Of a stretch of DNA of 64,000 bases, positions 13,769-22,226 are shown piece after piece. The translations under genes and the position numbers were made by a program. The notes beneath the pieces were generated by a model that searched no databases, was not told the DNA's origin, and saw nothing but the letters and a program-made list of their open reading frames with translations. Source of the DNA: an uncultured Pelagibacteraceae bacterium (GTDB lineage Bacteria > Pseudomonadota > Alphaproteobacteria > Pelagibacterales > Pelagibacteraceae). Where the stretch lies: assembly GCA_902538255.1 (NCBI GenBank), contig CACBEJ010000003.1, positions 1 to 64,000 of the forward strand. The letters are read 5' to 3'. Each line of letters opens with the position of its first letter. Positions within the stretch are counted from its first letter, which is position 1.

Positions 13769-14942
13769 TTTTTTTAATGTTGTTAATAAATTCTTCAAAC
13801 AAGTAAACACTATCTTGGGGTCCAGGATTAGATTCTGGATGATATTGAACTGAAAATATTGGTTTATTTTTAAGCTTTATTCCTTCAATAGTATTATCAA
13901 AAAGAGATTTATGAGTTATTTCAATTTTTTTTGGTAAAGTTTCTTCAACTACTACAAACCCATGATTTTGACTGGTAATTTCAACTTTGTCATTTACTAA
14001 ATTTTTAACAGGATGATTTGCACCTCTATGTCCTAACTTCATTTTTTTTGTTTTGCCACCTAAAGCTAATGCTAAAATCTGGTGACCTAAACAAATACCA
14101 AATATAGGTAAATTGTTTTTTATAAGTTTATTAATTATAGCGATTGAATACTTTCCTGTTGCAGCTGGGTCTCCTGGTCCATTGGATAAAAAAATTCCAT
14201 TTGGTTTCAAACTTAGTATTTTTTGTGCAGTTGTTTTACAAGAAACAACAGTAACCTTACAGTTGTAATCAGAGAAATATCTTAATATATTTTTTTTTAT
14301 TCCATAATCAACTGCAACTACATGAAATAAATTTTTATTATTCTTTTTATATCCTGTCTCTTTTTTCCAGGTTTGAAGACCTTTCCAAGTATAATTTTTC
14401 TTAGTTGAAACTACTTGTGCAAGATCTAGATTTTTTAATCCACTCCATTTAATAGTGTTATTAGTTAGTTTGCTAATATTAAATTTTCCATTTTTTGAAT
14501 AAGATATTGTTCCCTTAGGTGCCCCTTTATCTCTTATAAAGTTTGTTAGGCTTCTTGTATCTAAGCCGGTAATTCCAACAATTCTATTTTTCTTTAACCA
14601 AGCATCTAAATGTAGAAAAGACCTATAGTTTGAGGGTGACGTTATTTCTGAGTTAATTATTACTCCTTTTGCCCATATTTTATCAGATTCATGATCCTCT
14701 TTATTGGTTCCAACATTTCCAATATGAGGAAAGGTAAAGTTAATAATTTGACCCGCATATGAGGGATCAGAAATGATTTCCTGATACCCTGTTAAGGATG
14801 TATTAAAGCAAACTTCACCCGTAGCTTCTCCTTGGAATCCAATTCCAATTCCTTTAAATACCTTTTTATTTTCAAGAACTAAAACGCCTGTATTGTTTTG
14901 TGATTTTGTATTTGAGTTAATTTTTTTTGATTTTTTCTTCAA
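13746..14942 (-). CDS. carA: Carbamoyl-phosphate synthase small (glutaminase) subunit
   Basis: CarA hydrolyses glutamine and channels ammonia to CarB. The N-terminal small-subunit domain is followed by a class I glutamine amidotransferase domain with nucleophile Cys284 in [10 protein letters not shown], and the His/Glu pair in [10 protein letters not shown] near the C-terminus. At 398 residues it is slightly longer than the E. coli protein because of a Lys/Asn-rich N-terminal extension. It heads the carA-carB unit. A 12-bp palindrome (14947-14958) lies immediately upstream of the start. Confidence 0.96.
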   Translation of the reverse strand: MKKKSKKINSNTKSQNNTGVLVLENKKVFKGIGIGFQGEATGEVCFNTSLTGYQEIISDPSYAGQIINFTFPHIGNVGTNKEDHESDKIWAKGVIINSEITSPSNYRSFLHLDAWLKKNRIVGITGLDTRSLTNFIRDKGAPKGTISYSKNGKFNISKLTNNTIKWSGLKNLDLAQVVSTKKNYTWKGLQTWKKETGYKKNNKNLFHVVAVDYGIKKNILRYFSDYNCKVTVVSCKTTAQKILSLKPNGIFLSNGPGDPAATGKYSIAIINKLIKNNLPIFGICLGHQILALALGGKTKKMKLGHRGANHPVKNLVNDKVEITSQNHGFVVVEETLPKKIEITHKSLFDNTIEGIKLKNKPIFSVQYHPESNPGPQDSVYLFEEFINNIKKNAKKKRY

Positions 14943-14946
14943 TTAC

Positions 14947-14958
14947 AACTCATGAGTT
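14947..14958. promoter_or_regulatory. 12-bp palindrome just upstream of carA
   Basis: The sequence aactcatgagtt is a perfect 12-bp palindrome 4 bases upstream of the carA start codon, within the 125-base gap shared with yqeY. Its position would overlap a leader or ribosome-binding area. It could be an operator or chance; it does not match an arginine-repressor box that I can recognise. Confidence 0.3.
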
Positions 14959-15067
14959 AAAGGTTAATACAATAATTGCTTTATTATCGCAACAGAGATG
15001 TAATATAAAAATGTAAAAAAACAATTTTTCTTTTGAAGAATTTTTTCTTTAAAGTAGATTAAAAATT

Positions 15068-15529
15068 ATGTCATTAAAACAGACTATCGAAAACGAATAT
15101 AAAAATGCTCTAAAATCTATAGATAAAAATAAAATATCAACCTATAGGTTAATATTATCTTCTATTAAGGATTTGGATATTGTTAATAGATCGGGCCCCA
15201 ATAAAAAGGAGACTGATGATGAGGATATTAAGAAACTTTTGAAAAAAATGGTTAAGCAGCGAGTCGAATCGATCGATATTTATAAAAAAAATAATAGAAC
15301 AGATCTTTTAGAGGTTGAACAAAATGAATATGATATTTTAACAAGTTTTTTACCAAAGCAACTTAGTGAGGAGGAAACTAAGAAAATTTGTGCCGACACT
15401 ATTTCAAAAATTGGAGCAAATTCAATAAAAGATATGGGAAAAGTTATGGGTGAACTTAAAAAAACTCATGCAGACGAAATTGATTTTTCCAAAGCAGGAT
15501 CAATGATTAAAGAATTATTAAATAAATAA
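15068..15529 (+). CDS. yqeY: GatB/YqeY-domain protein
   Basis: A 153-residue protein matching the YqeY family, which resembles the C-terminal tRNA-binding domain of the GatB amidotransferase subunit. Typical segments are the helical N-terminus (LILSSIKD), EYDILTSFLPKQLSEEE in the middle and KDMGKVMGELKK near the C-terminus. The stop overlaps the dnaG start by one base (TAATG). The order yqeY-dnaG-rpoD is common in Alphaproteobacteria. The function is not established beyond the fold. Confidence 0.92.
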   Translation: MSLKQTIENEYKNALKSIDKNKISTYRLILSSIKDLDIVNRSGPNKKETDDEDIKKLLKKMVKQRVESIDIYKKNNRTDLLEVEQNEYDILTSFLPKQLSEEETKKICADTISKIGANSIKDMGKVMGELKKTHADEIDFSKAGSMIKELLNK

Positions 15530-17304
15530 TGAAATACCCAAAAGAATATCTTGATGAAATTAAAAATAGGTTGAAAGTTTCAACAGTTGTATCAAAAACT
15601 GTTTCTTTAAAAAAAAGAGGTAAAGAATTTGTAGGTTTGTCACCTTTCAAAAATGAAAAAACACCATCATTTACTGTGAATGATGAAAAAGAATTTTATC
15701 ACTGTTTTGCAACTTCAGAACATGGCAATATTTTTGATTTTGTAATGAAAACTCAAAATTTAAAATTTGGTGAAGCCGTTAAATATCTAGCTCAATTAGC
15801 AGGTATGCAGCCATATATGTTTTCAAAACAAGATGAAGAAAGAGAAAAAAAGTGGAACGAGTATAAATCCATTTTTACTCGATATGTAGATTTTTATCAT
15901 AATGAACTTTTAAAAAATGAAAATTATTTAATTGCTAGAGATTATCTAAAAAAAAGATCACTAGGCAAAGATGAAGTAAAAAAATTTAAAATAGGATATA
16001 TAGAAAAAAATCCCATTTTTTTTGAAAAATTAAAAAAAGATTATAATGAACAAACTTTAGTTGAGACTGGTTTATTCTACTTAGATGAGAAAAAAAAAAT
16101 TTATGTCGAAAGATTTAGAGGTCGATTAATATTTCCAATCAATAATATTTCAGGTCAACCAATTGCTCTTGGTGGAAGAATAATTGAAAATTTAGATTAT
16201 CTAGCGAAATATATTAATTCACCTGAAACAAATTTTTTTAAAAAAGGATCAAATTTATATAATTTAGATTTAGCAAGAAAATTTTCTAATAAAATTGATC
16301 ACGTTTATCTAGTTGAAGGATACATGGATGTTTTAGGTCTAAGCAAAAATGGAATTGATAATGCAGTAGCAAATCTTGGTACATCTTTAACTGACAAACA
16401 AATTTTAACTTTAAATCAATTTTTTGATGATATCATTATATGTTTTGATGGTGATGAAAGTGGATATAAAGCTGCAGTGAGAGCTGCTGAAAATTCAATA
16501 AAGGAGCTGAAACCTGAAAAACAAATCTCATTTTTATTTCTGCCAGATAAAGAAGATCCAGATAGCTATGTAAATAAAAATGGTAAAGCTAATTTTATTG
16601 AATTTACAAATAAGACTAAATTATCAATTCATCAGTTTATTTTTAGCCACTATAAAAAACAAACTAAAAACAACCCTTCATCTATGGCAATTTTTGAAAA
16701 AAAACTGAGAAATATTGCTAACACAATTAAAGATGATTTTATAAAAAAATATGTTTTAGAGTACTTTTTGGAAAAAATCGCTGAATTAACTCCATATTCT
16801 AATTATAATAATAAAAGATTTTATTCTAAAAGAACAAAATCCTTAGAAAGTACAAAGAAATATTTTCAAGAGAGCCAATCATTCTCAGGAGTTGAATTAA
16901 AAGAGTTTTCCTTATTATATTTGTTGATAAATAACTTAGACTTAATGCAAGCAAATATCCACTTGGTCGAAAATATTAAATTATTTACTGAGTTCAATAA
17001 AAAAATATTTGAAATGATAATTGAAAAATTAAAATCAGGTAAAAAATTTACCATTCAAGATCTTAATTTAGATATGCAACTATCTGAAAAAATTAATAAA
17101 TTTGCTCCGATAAAACACATCTTAAAAAATCAATCAAATGATCATCAGAAAATAATTGAATTGTTGGAGGATATTTCAAGAGATTTAATGAATTATGATC
17201 TTGAGTTTAGAATTCAAGAATTAGAATCAAAGTTTTCTCTTGATATGAGTGAGACCACATTTAATGAGCTCAAAGAGCTAAAAAAAAAGCAGAATCTCAA
17301 TTAA
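15529..17304 (+). CDS. dnaG: DNA primase with degenerate N-terminal zinc motif
   Basis: DnaG makes RNA primers at the replication fork. The 591-residue protein has the N-terminal CHC2-like domain (GLSPFKNEKTPSF), a TOPRIM core with VEGYMDV and FDGDESG metal-binding segments, and an Asn/Lys-rich C-terminal helicase-binding part. Three of the four zinc ligands of the classical CHC2 finger are replaced: S38, K41 and T62 stand where Cys, His and Cys are expected; only C59 remains. Family knowledge says this loss is widespread in Alphaproteobacteria, so it is a lineage trait rather than decay. Confidence 0.96.
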   Translation: MKYPKEYLDEIKNRLKVSTVVSKTVSLKKRGKEFVGLSPFKNEKTPSFTVNDEKEFYHCFATSEHGNIFDFVMKTQNLKFGEAVKYLAQLAGMQPYMFSKQDEEREKKWNEYKSIFTRYVDFYHNELLKNENYLIARDYLKKRSLGKDEVKKFKIGYIEKNPIFFEKLKKDYNEQTLVETGLFYLDEKKKIYVERFRGRLIFPINNISGQPIALGGRIIENLDYLAKYINSPETNFFKKGSNLYNLDLARKFSNKIDHVYLVEGYMDVLGLSKNGIDNAVANLGTSLTDKQILTLNQFFDDIIICFDGDESGYKAAVRAAENSIKELKPEKQISFLFLPDKEDPDSYVNKNGKANFIEFTNKTKLSIHQFIFSHYKKQTKNNPSSMAIFEKKLRNIANTIKDDFIKKYVLEYFLEKIAELTPYSNYNNKRFYSKRTKSLESTKKYFQESQSFSGVELKEFSLLYLLINNLDLMQANIHLVENIKLFTEFNKKIFEMIIEKLKSGKKFTIQDLNLDMQLSEKINKFAPIKHILKNQSNDHQKIIELLEDISRDLMNYDLEFRIQELESKFSLDMSETTFNELKELKKKQNLN

Positions 17305-17371
17305 AATGACTAAATTAGTAATGGATTTTTGCAGAATTGACATTATATAAGATCTTCAAATTCAAATTACT

Positions 17372-19195
17372 GTGGAAAGAATAATTACAAAATCGTTTGC
17401 TAGACTGATGGGTCGAGGAACCCATAGAGGATTTATAACTTATGAGGAATTAAGTAAATCGCTTGGTAAAAGAAATTTATCTAATGAAAATTTAGCTCAA
17501 GCATTCATTCATATATTAGATGAAAAAGTAACCTTAGTTGAAAAAAAATCTGATTTTAAAGTTTTAAGAAAAAAAGAAAATTCAAATAAAGAAGAAGGAA
17601 AAACGATCGAGAAAAGTGATGACCCTATAAGAATGTACTTACGAGAAATGGGTGGTGTTGAACTTTTATCTAGAGAAGGTGAAATAGCAATTGCAAAAAG
17701 AATAGAGGCCGGAAAAGACGTAATGTTAATTGCTCTTTCTCAAAGCCCAATTACAGCACAACAGTTTTTTGAATGGAATGAACAACTACAAAAAGACGAA
17801 ATTCTCGTCAGGGAAATAATTGATATTGATACTAATTATATGGAAGACGAAACCACAGGACCAAGTGCCAAGCAAAAAAATGCGGGTGAAAATGATAAAG
17901 AAGAGGCCAATTCTGATGAAGAGGATGATTTTAATCCAACATTAGCTGCAATGGAGACAGAAATAAAGCCTAAAGTTTTAAAAACTGTTAATACACTTAC
18001 AAAAGAATATAATAAACTAATAAAGTACCAAAAAGAAAAACTTGATTGTGTTCTCAATTCGAAAAATTTTTCAACAGCTAAAGAAAAAAGTTACGAAAAG
18101 ATAGTCAATGAAATTTTAGAAAATATAAAATCTCTTCAATTATCCCCATCAGTTTTAGAGGAATTAGTTCAAAAACATTATGTGGAAAATAAAAAAATTA
18201 TTTCACTAGAGGGTAATCTTTTAAGACTTGCAATGGACCATAAAATACAAAGAAATGAATTTATTAAATTTTATGTTGGAAATGAGATCAATCCAAATTT
18301 AAAAAAATTCTTAGATACAAATTCAGTATGGAAGCAATTTTTTTCCAAAAATAAAGAGGAATTTAAAAATATTAGGGAAAGACTAGTTGAAACAAGTCAT
18401 AAACTTGGAATTTCAGTTACAGATTTTAAAAAATTAGTAAGTAGAATTCAAAAAGGCGAAAAAGAGTCGCGAATAGCAAAAAAAGAGATGGTAGAAGCTA
18501 ACCTAAGGTTAGTTATTTCAATTGCAAAAAAATATACAAATAGAGGCCTTCAGTTTTTAGATTTAATTCAGGAAGGTAATATTGGGTTAATGAAAGCAGT
18601 AGATAAGTTTGAATATAGGAGAGGTTATAAATTTTCTACTTATGCAACTTGGTGGATTAGGCAGGCAATAACGAGATCAATAGCTGATCAAGCAAGAACA
18701 ATTAGAATTCCAGTTCATATGATCGAAACAATTAATAAAATTGTTAGAACACAAAGATTAATACTAAGTGAGTTCGGAAGAGAGGCTACACCTGAAGAGC
18801 TTGCACAAAAATTGAGAATGCCATTAGATAAGGTTAGAAAAGTTTTAAAAATTTCTAAAGAGCCTGTTTCTTTAGAAAAGCCAGTTGGTGATGAAGAAGA
18901 CAGTAGTTTAGGAGATTTTATAGAGGATACAAAAGCCTTAGCTCCCTTAGAGCAAGCAATTAAGTCAAATCTTGGAGAAGCAACCACTAAAATTTTATCT
19001 ACACTTACCCCTAGAGAAGAAAGGGTTTTGAGAATGAGATTTGGTGTAGGAATGAATACTGATCATACTTTGGAAGAAGTGGGATTGCAGTTTTCAGTTA
19101 CAAGGGAAAGAATAAGACAGATTGAAGCTAAAGCACTTAGAAAATTAAAACATCCGAGTAGATCAAAACAATTAAAAAGTTTTCTTGAAAGTTAA
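17372..19195 (+). CDS. rpoD: RNA polymerase sigma-70 factor (RpoD)
   Basis: The primary sigma factor. The 607-residue protein contains region 1.1 ([12 protein letters not shown], near residues 20-35), region 1.2 ([21 protein letters not shown]), a long non-conserved region with acidic repeats, region 2 with the aromatic core [18 protein letters not shown], region 3 and the region 4 helix-turn-helix ([20 protein letters not shown]). The best start is a GTG at 17372; no ATG precedes region 1.1 in frame. A 67-base gap separates it from dnaG. It is followed by a tRNA gene after 4 bases. Confidence 0.96.
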   Translation: MERIITKSFARLMGRGTHRGFITYEELSKSLGKRNLSNENLAQAFIHILDEKVTLVEKKSDFKVLRKKENSNKEEGKTIEKSDDPIRMYLREMGGVELLSREGEIAIAKRIEAGKDVMLIALSQSPITAQQFFEWNEQLQKDEILVREIIDIDTNYMEDETTGPSAKQKNAGENDKEEANSDEEDDFNPTLAAMETEIKPKVLKTVNTLTKEYNKLIKYQKEKLDCVLNSKNFSTAKEKSYEKIVNEILENIKSLQLSPSVLEELVQKHYVENKKIISLEGNLLRLAMDHKIQRNEFIKFYVGNEINPNLKKFLDTNSVWKQFFSKNKEEFKNIRERLVETSHKLGISVTDFKKLVSRIQKGEKESRIAKKEMVEANLRLVISIAKKYTNRGLQFLDLIQEGNIGLMKAVDKFEYRRGYKFSTYATWWIRQAITRSIADQARTIRIPVHMIETINKIVRTQRLILSEFGREATPEELAQKLRMPLDKVRKVLKISKEPVSLEKPVGDEEDSSLGDFIEDTKALAPLEQAIKSNLGEATTKILSTLTPREERVLRMRFGVGMNTDHTLEEVGLQFSVTRERIRQIEAKALRKLKHPSRSKQLKSFLES

Positions 19196-19199
19196 AAAC

Positions 19200-19274
19200 G
19201 GGCCGTTAGCTCAATAGTAGAGTACTGCATTGACATTGCAGGGGTAGTTGGAGCGTAACCAACACGGCCCACCA
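19200..19274 (+). tRNA. tRNA-Val (GAC) with noncanonical D and T loops
   Basis: A cloverleaf can be folded: 7-bp acceptor (GGGCCGT with ACGGCCC), D stem GCTC/GAGT, 5-bp anticodon stem CTGCA/TGCAG around loop TTGACAT (anticodon GAC), T stem GTTGG/CCAAC, and encoded ACCA. The D loop is AATAGTA, with one G instead of the G18-G19 pair, and the T loop is AGCGTAA instead of a TTCRANY-type loop. All stems are intact, so the gene appears constrained, but the normal elbow contacts would be altered. It lies 4 bases after rpoD. Confidence 0.72.
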
Positions 19275-19292
19275 TGATTTAATTATCTTTAA

Positions 19293-19319
19293 TTGATAAC
19301 TAACAAAAAATGATATAAT
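19293..19319 (+). promoter_or_regulatory. Promoter of the tRNA locus at the left island edge
   Basis: TTGATA (19293-19298) and an extended -10 TGATATAAT (TATAAT at 19314-19319) are separated by 15 bases, placing transcription a few bases before the tRNA fragment at 19334. This looks like the original promoter of the interrupted tRNA gene. It would now transcribe only the 5' half of that tRNA and run into the island. Confidence 0.55.
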
Positions 19320-19331
19320 TAAACTAAGTTT

Positions 19332-19373
19332 AAGGGCCTGTAGCTCAGTTGGTTAGAGCAGTTCACTCATAAT
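19332..19373 (+). repeat. Left attachment repeat: 5' fragment of the tRNA (CAT) gene
   Basis: These 42 bases match 31101-31142 with one mismatch. They comprise two flanking A residues and the first 40 bases of the tRNA with anticodon CAT, ending just past the anticodon loop; after that the sequences diverge completely. The piece cannot fold into a tRNA because the 3' half is missing. It is best read as the left junction of an insertion, with the intact copy at the right junction. Confidence 0.88.
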
Positions 19374-19457
19374 TTCTTGTTAAAAAAATTTGCTTAAAAA
19401 ATCATTAATTAACAGTACTAATTTAAACATTTAAAAATGAAAAATTTTTCAACAACT

Positions 19458-19471
19458 ATTTACCAACGAAT
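19458..19471 (+). repeat. Left end box ATTTACCAACGAAT
   Basis: This 14-mer differs by one base from the box at 31000-31013 near the other island end, and lies 84 bases inside the left tRNA repeat. It could be a recombinase arm-type site. No protein that would bind it is encoded in the window as far as I can see. Confidence 0.4.
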
Positions 19472-19499
19472 TCATTTTAAAATTCTGTTAATTTGAAAT

Positions 19500-19913
19500 T
19501 TAAGAACTATTTTTGATTAATGATTTTGCAATTGTTTCTGCTAAAATAACAGGAACTGCGTTTCCAACTTGATGGTATGTTTCCATCTGAGTACCTAAAA
19601 AAACAAAATCGTCAGGAAATGATTGAAGTCTTGCGGCCTCTCTTACCGACAATGTTCTTGTTTCGGTAGGGTGAATATACATATATCCATCCATACCTAT
19701 ATGAGCAATTACAGTCCATGAAGGTTTATTATTAACTAATCTCTTTAACCGATCATGAAAGATGTCTTCTCTAAAGGGCAGAATATTCCTAATCTTTTTT
19801 GGTAGATCCATATATTTACTACCTTGCCTCATGTGTTTGAATACTCTCTTTGCTCTTTCATTTGTCATTCGACAAATATTATTTTTTACAGTTCCATTAG
19901 TTTTAGCTCTCAT
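19500..19913 (-). pseudogene. C-terminal part of split cytosine-5 DNA methyltransferase
   Basis: This frame encodes the end of an m5C methyltransferase: part of the target-recognition region, motif IX (RTLSVREAARLQSFPDDF) and motif X (QVGNAVPV). It has no catalytic motifs of its own. It is shifted by one base relative to the upstream frame (19903-20661); the two overlap for 11 bases next to a run of eight A (coding strand, 19915-19922). Removing one A fuses both into a normal ~388-residue enzyme. This may be a sequencing error, a phase-variable tract, transcriptional slippage or true inactivation. Confidence 0.8.
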
Positions 19914-20661
19914 CTTTTTTTTGATAATTATTTAAGTTATTTGATTTCGAATACTCACACTCATCAATTCTCCAATTATCAGTAATCTTAGGTAAATCTG
20001 AAATTGCATCTTTCACAGTTACATATTTTTGATTTTTTGAAAAAAGATTGTCTTCAGAAAAATATTTTATTTCTGGAATATTATATTTAAATTTCTTAAT
20101 TTTCGTTCCTATCAAAATCATTCTTTTTCTTGTTTGAGGCACACCATAGTCAGCAGCATTAAAAATTAAGTTCTTTTCATTAAGAATTTTATACCCTAAT
20201 TTTTCAATCATATTTTTTGTTTGAGTAAAAATAGAACCATTATATTTTGTCATAAAATTTGGAACATTTTCCATTACGAAATGATCAGGTTGGAAGTATT
20301 CAATGTAATTAAAGTAGTTTTTAAATAAAAAATTTCTATCATCATCAAATAAAGTGAAATTAGAATTTTTTTTGCTTTTGACAGATTTGATTTTTGCGTG
20401 ACCTATTGTTGAAAAAGTAGGACAAGGTGGTCCACCTATAATTAAATGTATTTTTTTATTTCTAATTTTTTCTTTAAATTTGTTAGGTTTAATCTTTGAA
20501 ATATCAGAGTTAATAGAAACACAATCAGGAAAGTTTAATTTATGAGTATCAATACAAGCCTTTGATACATCAATTGCACCCACACATCTATAACCAGCTC
20601 TTTCAAAACCTAGAGATAAACCTCCAGCACCACAAAATAAATCTATAAAATTTTTACCCAC
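19903..20661 (-). CDS. N-terminal part of split cytosine-5 DNA methyltransferase
   Basis: Contains motif I (IDLFCGAGGLSLGFE, residues 6-20), the catalytic motif IV GGPPCPTFS with Cys80, motif VI ENVPNF (131-136) and motif VIII QTRKRMILIG; the frame then stops after 252 residues inside the target-recognition region. The missing motifs IX and X are in the next frame (19500-19913), after a run of eight A. The gene start overlaps the end of the second methyltransferase by 8 bases, so they form an operon. If slippage restores the frame, a complete enzyme would be made; otherwise this half is unlikely to methylate DNA alone. Confidence 0.88.
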   Translation of the reverse strand: MGKNFIDLFCGAGGLSLGFERAGYRCVGAIDVSKACIDTHKLNFPDCVSINSDISKIKPNKFKEKIRNKKIHLIIGGPPCPTFSTIGHAKIKSVKSKKNSNFTLFDDDRNFLFKNYFNYIEYFQPDHFVMENVPNFMTKYNGSIFTQTKNMIEKLGYKILNEKNLIFNAADYGVPQTRKRMILIGTKIKKFKYNIPEIKYFSEDNLFSKNQKYVTVKDAISDLPKITDNWRIDECEYSKSNNLNNYQKKDES

Positions 20662-21805
20662 AATATTTTTTAATTACTTTTGCTAATTTATAAGCCATTA
20701 AAGGAGGAACAGCATTACCTACTTGCTTATATTGTTCGGTTCTTGATCCTAGAAAAATAAAATTATCTTGGAAGGATTGTATTCTTGCAGCTTCTCTAAC
20801 AGTAAAAGTTCTCTCTTGTTTATAATCAGGATGTATAAAAAGATTTCCATCTTTGTAAAGATGAGAAACAACTGTTTTACCAGGTAAGTTATATTTTTGA
20901 ACTGTATACCTGTTGTGGAAATGCTCAGGATCATGATGAATTAAATCAGGCCTTACTTTTTTTAGGTCTCTTAGTGCCCAATTTTTTTTGCTTAAATATT
21001 TATATCTCTGTCTGTCTTTTTCATTATGTTTTCTAGCAACATGATTATAGAGAACTTTACTATTTTTTATTTTTTTTAAATAATTATTCTTGGACGAATT
21101 TTCAAATTTTAATTTTTCTTCACCCTCACCAGGTTTTAAAGAAGGTAAATCAGCGATAGCATCTTTGACTGTAAATATTTTTTTTTCTTTACTTTTGTTA
21201 ATTAATTCATCATAAATTTTTGGAACTATAAATGAATATTTTTTTAATACTCCTATAACAAATACCCTTTTTCTTACTTGAGGCACTCCGTATTCGGAAG
21301 TATCAAATACCATTTGTGATGTATTGTCTAAAGTTACATATCCAAGTTTCTTTGATAAATTAAGAATATCGTCAAAAATTTTTGTTCCATTTGGTTTTGC
21401 TGAAAGTATACCTCTTACATTTTCAAAAACATAAAATTTTGGTTTTATAATTTTTAAACATTCGAAAAAATCTTTATAAAAATAATTTCTTTTATCTTTA
21501 CGCATTGAGTATTTGTCCTGAGCCCTACCAACACTTGAAAAACTTTGACAAGGTAGACCAGCCACTACACCTTCTATAGGTGTACCATTCATCTTGCTTT
21601 TAAGAATTTTTTTAAATTTTTTTGTTGTTATATCTTCGTTAATTACATGTGTGTTTTTAAACCTATTTTTGAAAGTTTCACATGACCAAAAATTAAAATC
21701 TGCAGCAAGATATGACTTATATCCTGATTTCTCAAAACCTTCTGCAAAACCTCCACAGCCAGAGAATAGATCTATTATGTATTTGTCTTTATTTTTTTGA
21801 TACAT
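20654..21805 (-). CDS. Cytosine-5 DNA methyltransferase (intact)
   Basis: A complete 383-residue m5C methyltransferase: motif I IDLFSGCGGFAEGFE (11-25), motif IV GLPCQSFSSVG with catalytic Cys86, motif VI ENVRGI (128-133), motif VIII QVRKRVFVIG, a target-recognition region with NHVARKHNEKD, motif IX FTVREAARIQSFQDNF and motif X QVGNAVPPLMA. It transfers a methyl group from S-adenosylmethionine to C5 of cytosine in a specific DNA site. Two adjacent, clearly different m5C enzymes often serve the two strands of an asymmetric site in restriction-modification systems. Its start is 7 bases from the divergent gene at 21813. Confidence 0.94.
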   Translation of the reverse strand: MYQKNKDKYIIDLFSGCGGFAEGFEKSGYKSYLAADFNFWSCETFKNRFKNTHVINEDITTKKFKKILKSKMNGTPIEGVVAGLPCQSFSSVGRAQDKYSMRKDKRNYFYKDFFECLKIIKPKFYVFENVRGILSAKPNGTKIFDDILNLSKKLGYVTLDNTSQMVFDTSEYGVPQVRKRVFVIGVLKKYSFIVPKIYDELINKSKEKKIFTVKDAIADLPSLKPGEGEEKLKFENSSKNNYLKKIKNSKVLYNHVARKHNEKDRQRYKYLSKKNWALRDLKKVRPDLIHHDPEHFHNRYTVQKYNLPGKTVVSHLYKDGNLFIHPDYKQERTFTVREAARIQSFQDNFIFLGSRTEQYKQVGNAVPPLMAYKLAKVIKKYCG

Positions 21806-21812
21806 TTTTTAA

Positions 21813-22226
21813 ATGGATGAAACCTTTATAACATTATCTATTAACAAATTTTTAAGTGAAAACAATTACGAAGTTATTCAATGTATTCCACCAGGAGGAC
21901 AGGGTGGAATTTATTATTCATTAAAAAACAATATTATTTACCCAGATATAATATGTTTAAAAGATAAAATTCTATATATAGGTGAAAATAAAACACTCTT
22001 TAACGAATCGGATGAAAAAAAACTGATTGAATTAAGCAATGAAGAGAGCTTATTTGAAAAATCTCAAAAAATTGTTGATAACTTTTTAAAATCTAAAAAT
22101 AAACCACACGAAAAAATCGACGATATTAAGTTCTTTTTAGGCTTTTCATCTAGCTCAAAAAAGCAATCAAATGTTCATATAAACATCCTAGTAGATAATA
22201 ATGGTAAAGTTTTATTAAAAAATTAA
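21813..22226 (+). CDS. Small PD-(D/E)XK-like protein, candidate restriction endonuclease subunit
   Basis: This 137-residue protein shows a plausible nuclease core: PD at residues 44-45, followed after a hydrophobic strand by ENK at 58-60 (PD-x12-ExK), preceded by a helix and a glycine-rich turn (PPGGQGG, 26-32). I do not recognise a named family. It is divergent from the m5C methyltransferase, with only 7 bases between the two start codons, and its 3' end overlaps the convergent gene at 22215 by 12 bases. The context makes a restriction or repair nuclease likely; a Vsr-like role is an alternative, but Vsr motifs are not visible. Confidence 0.55.
   Translation: MDETFITLSINKFLSENNYEVIQCIPPGGQGGIYYSLKNNIIYPDIICLKDKILYIGENKTLFNESDEKKLIELSNEESLFEKSQKIVDNFLKSKNKPHEKIDDIKFFLGFSSSSKKQSNVHINILVDNNGKVLLKN

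Noticed and set aside
17337-17350. TTGACA followed by TATATAA upstream of rpoD as a promoter
   Set aside because: The two elements are only one or two bases apart, so they cannot serve as a -35/-10 pair.
19334-19410. A second complete tRNA with anticodon CAT at the left island edge
   Set aside because: Only the first 40 bases match; the following bases cannot form the anticodon stem's 3' side, T arm or acceptor 3' strand.
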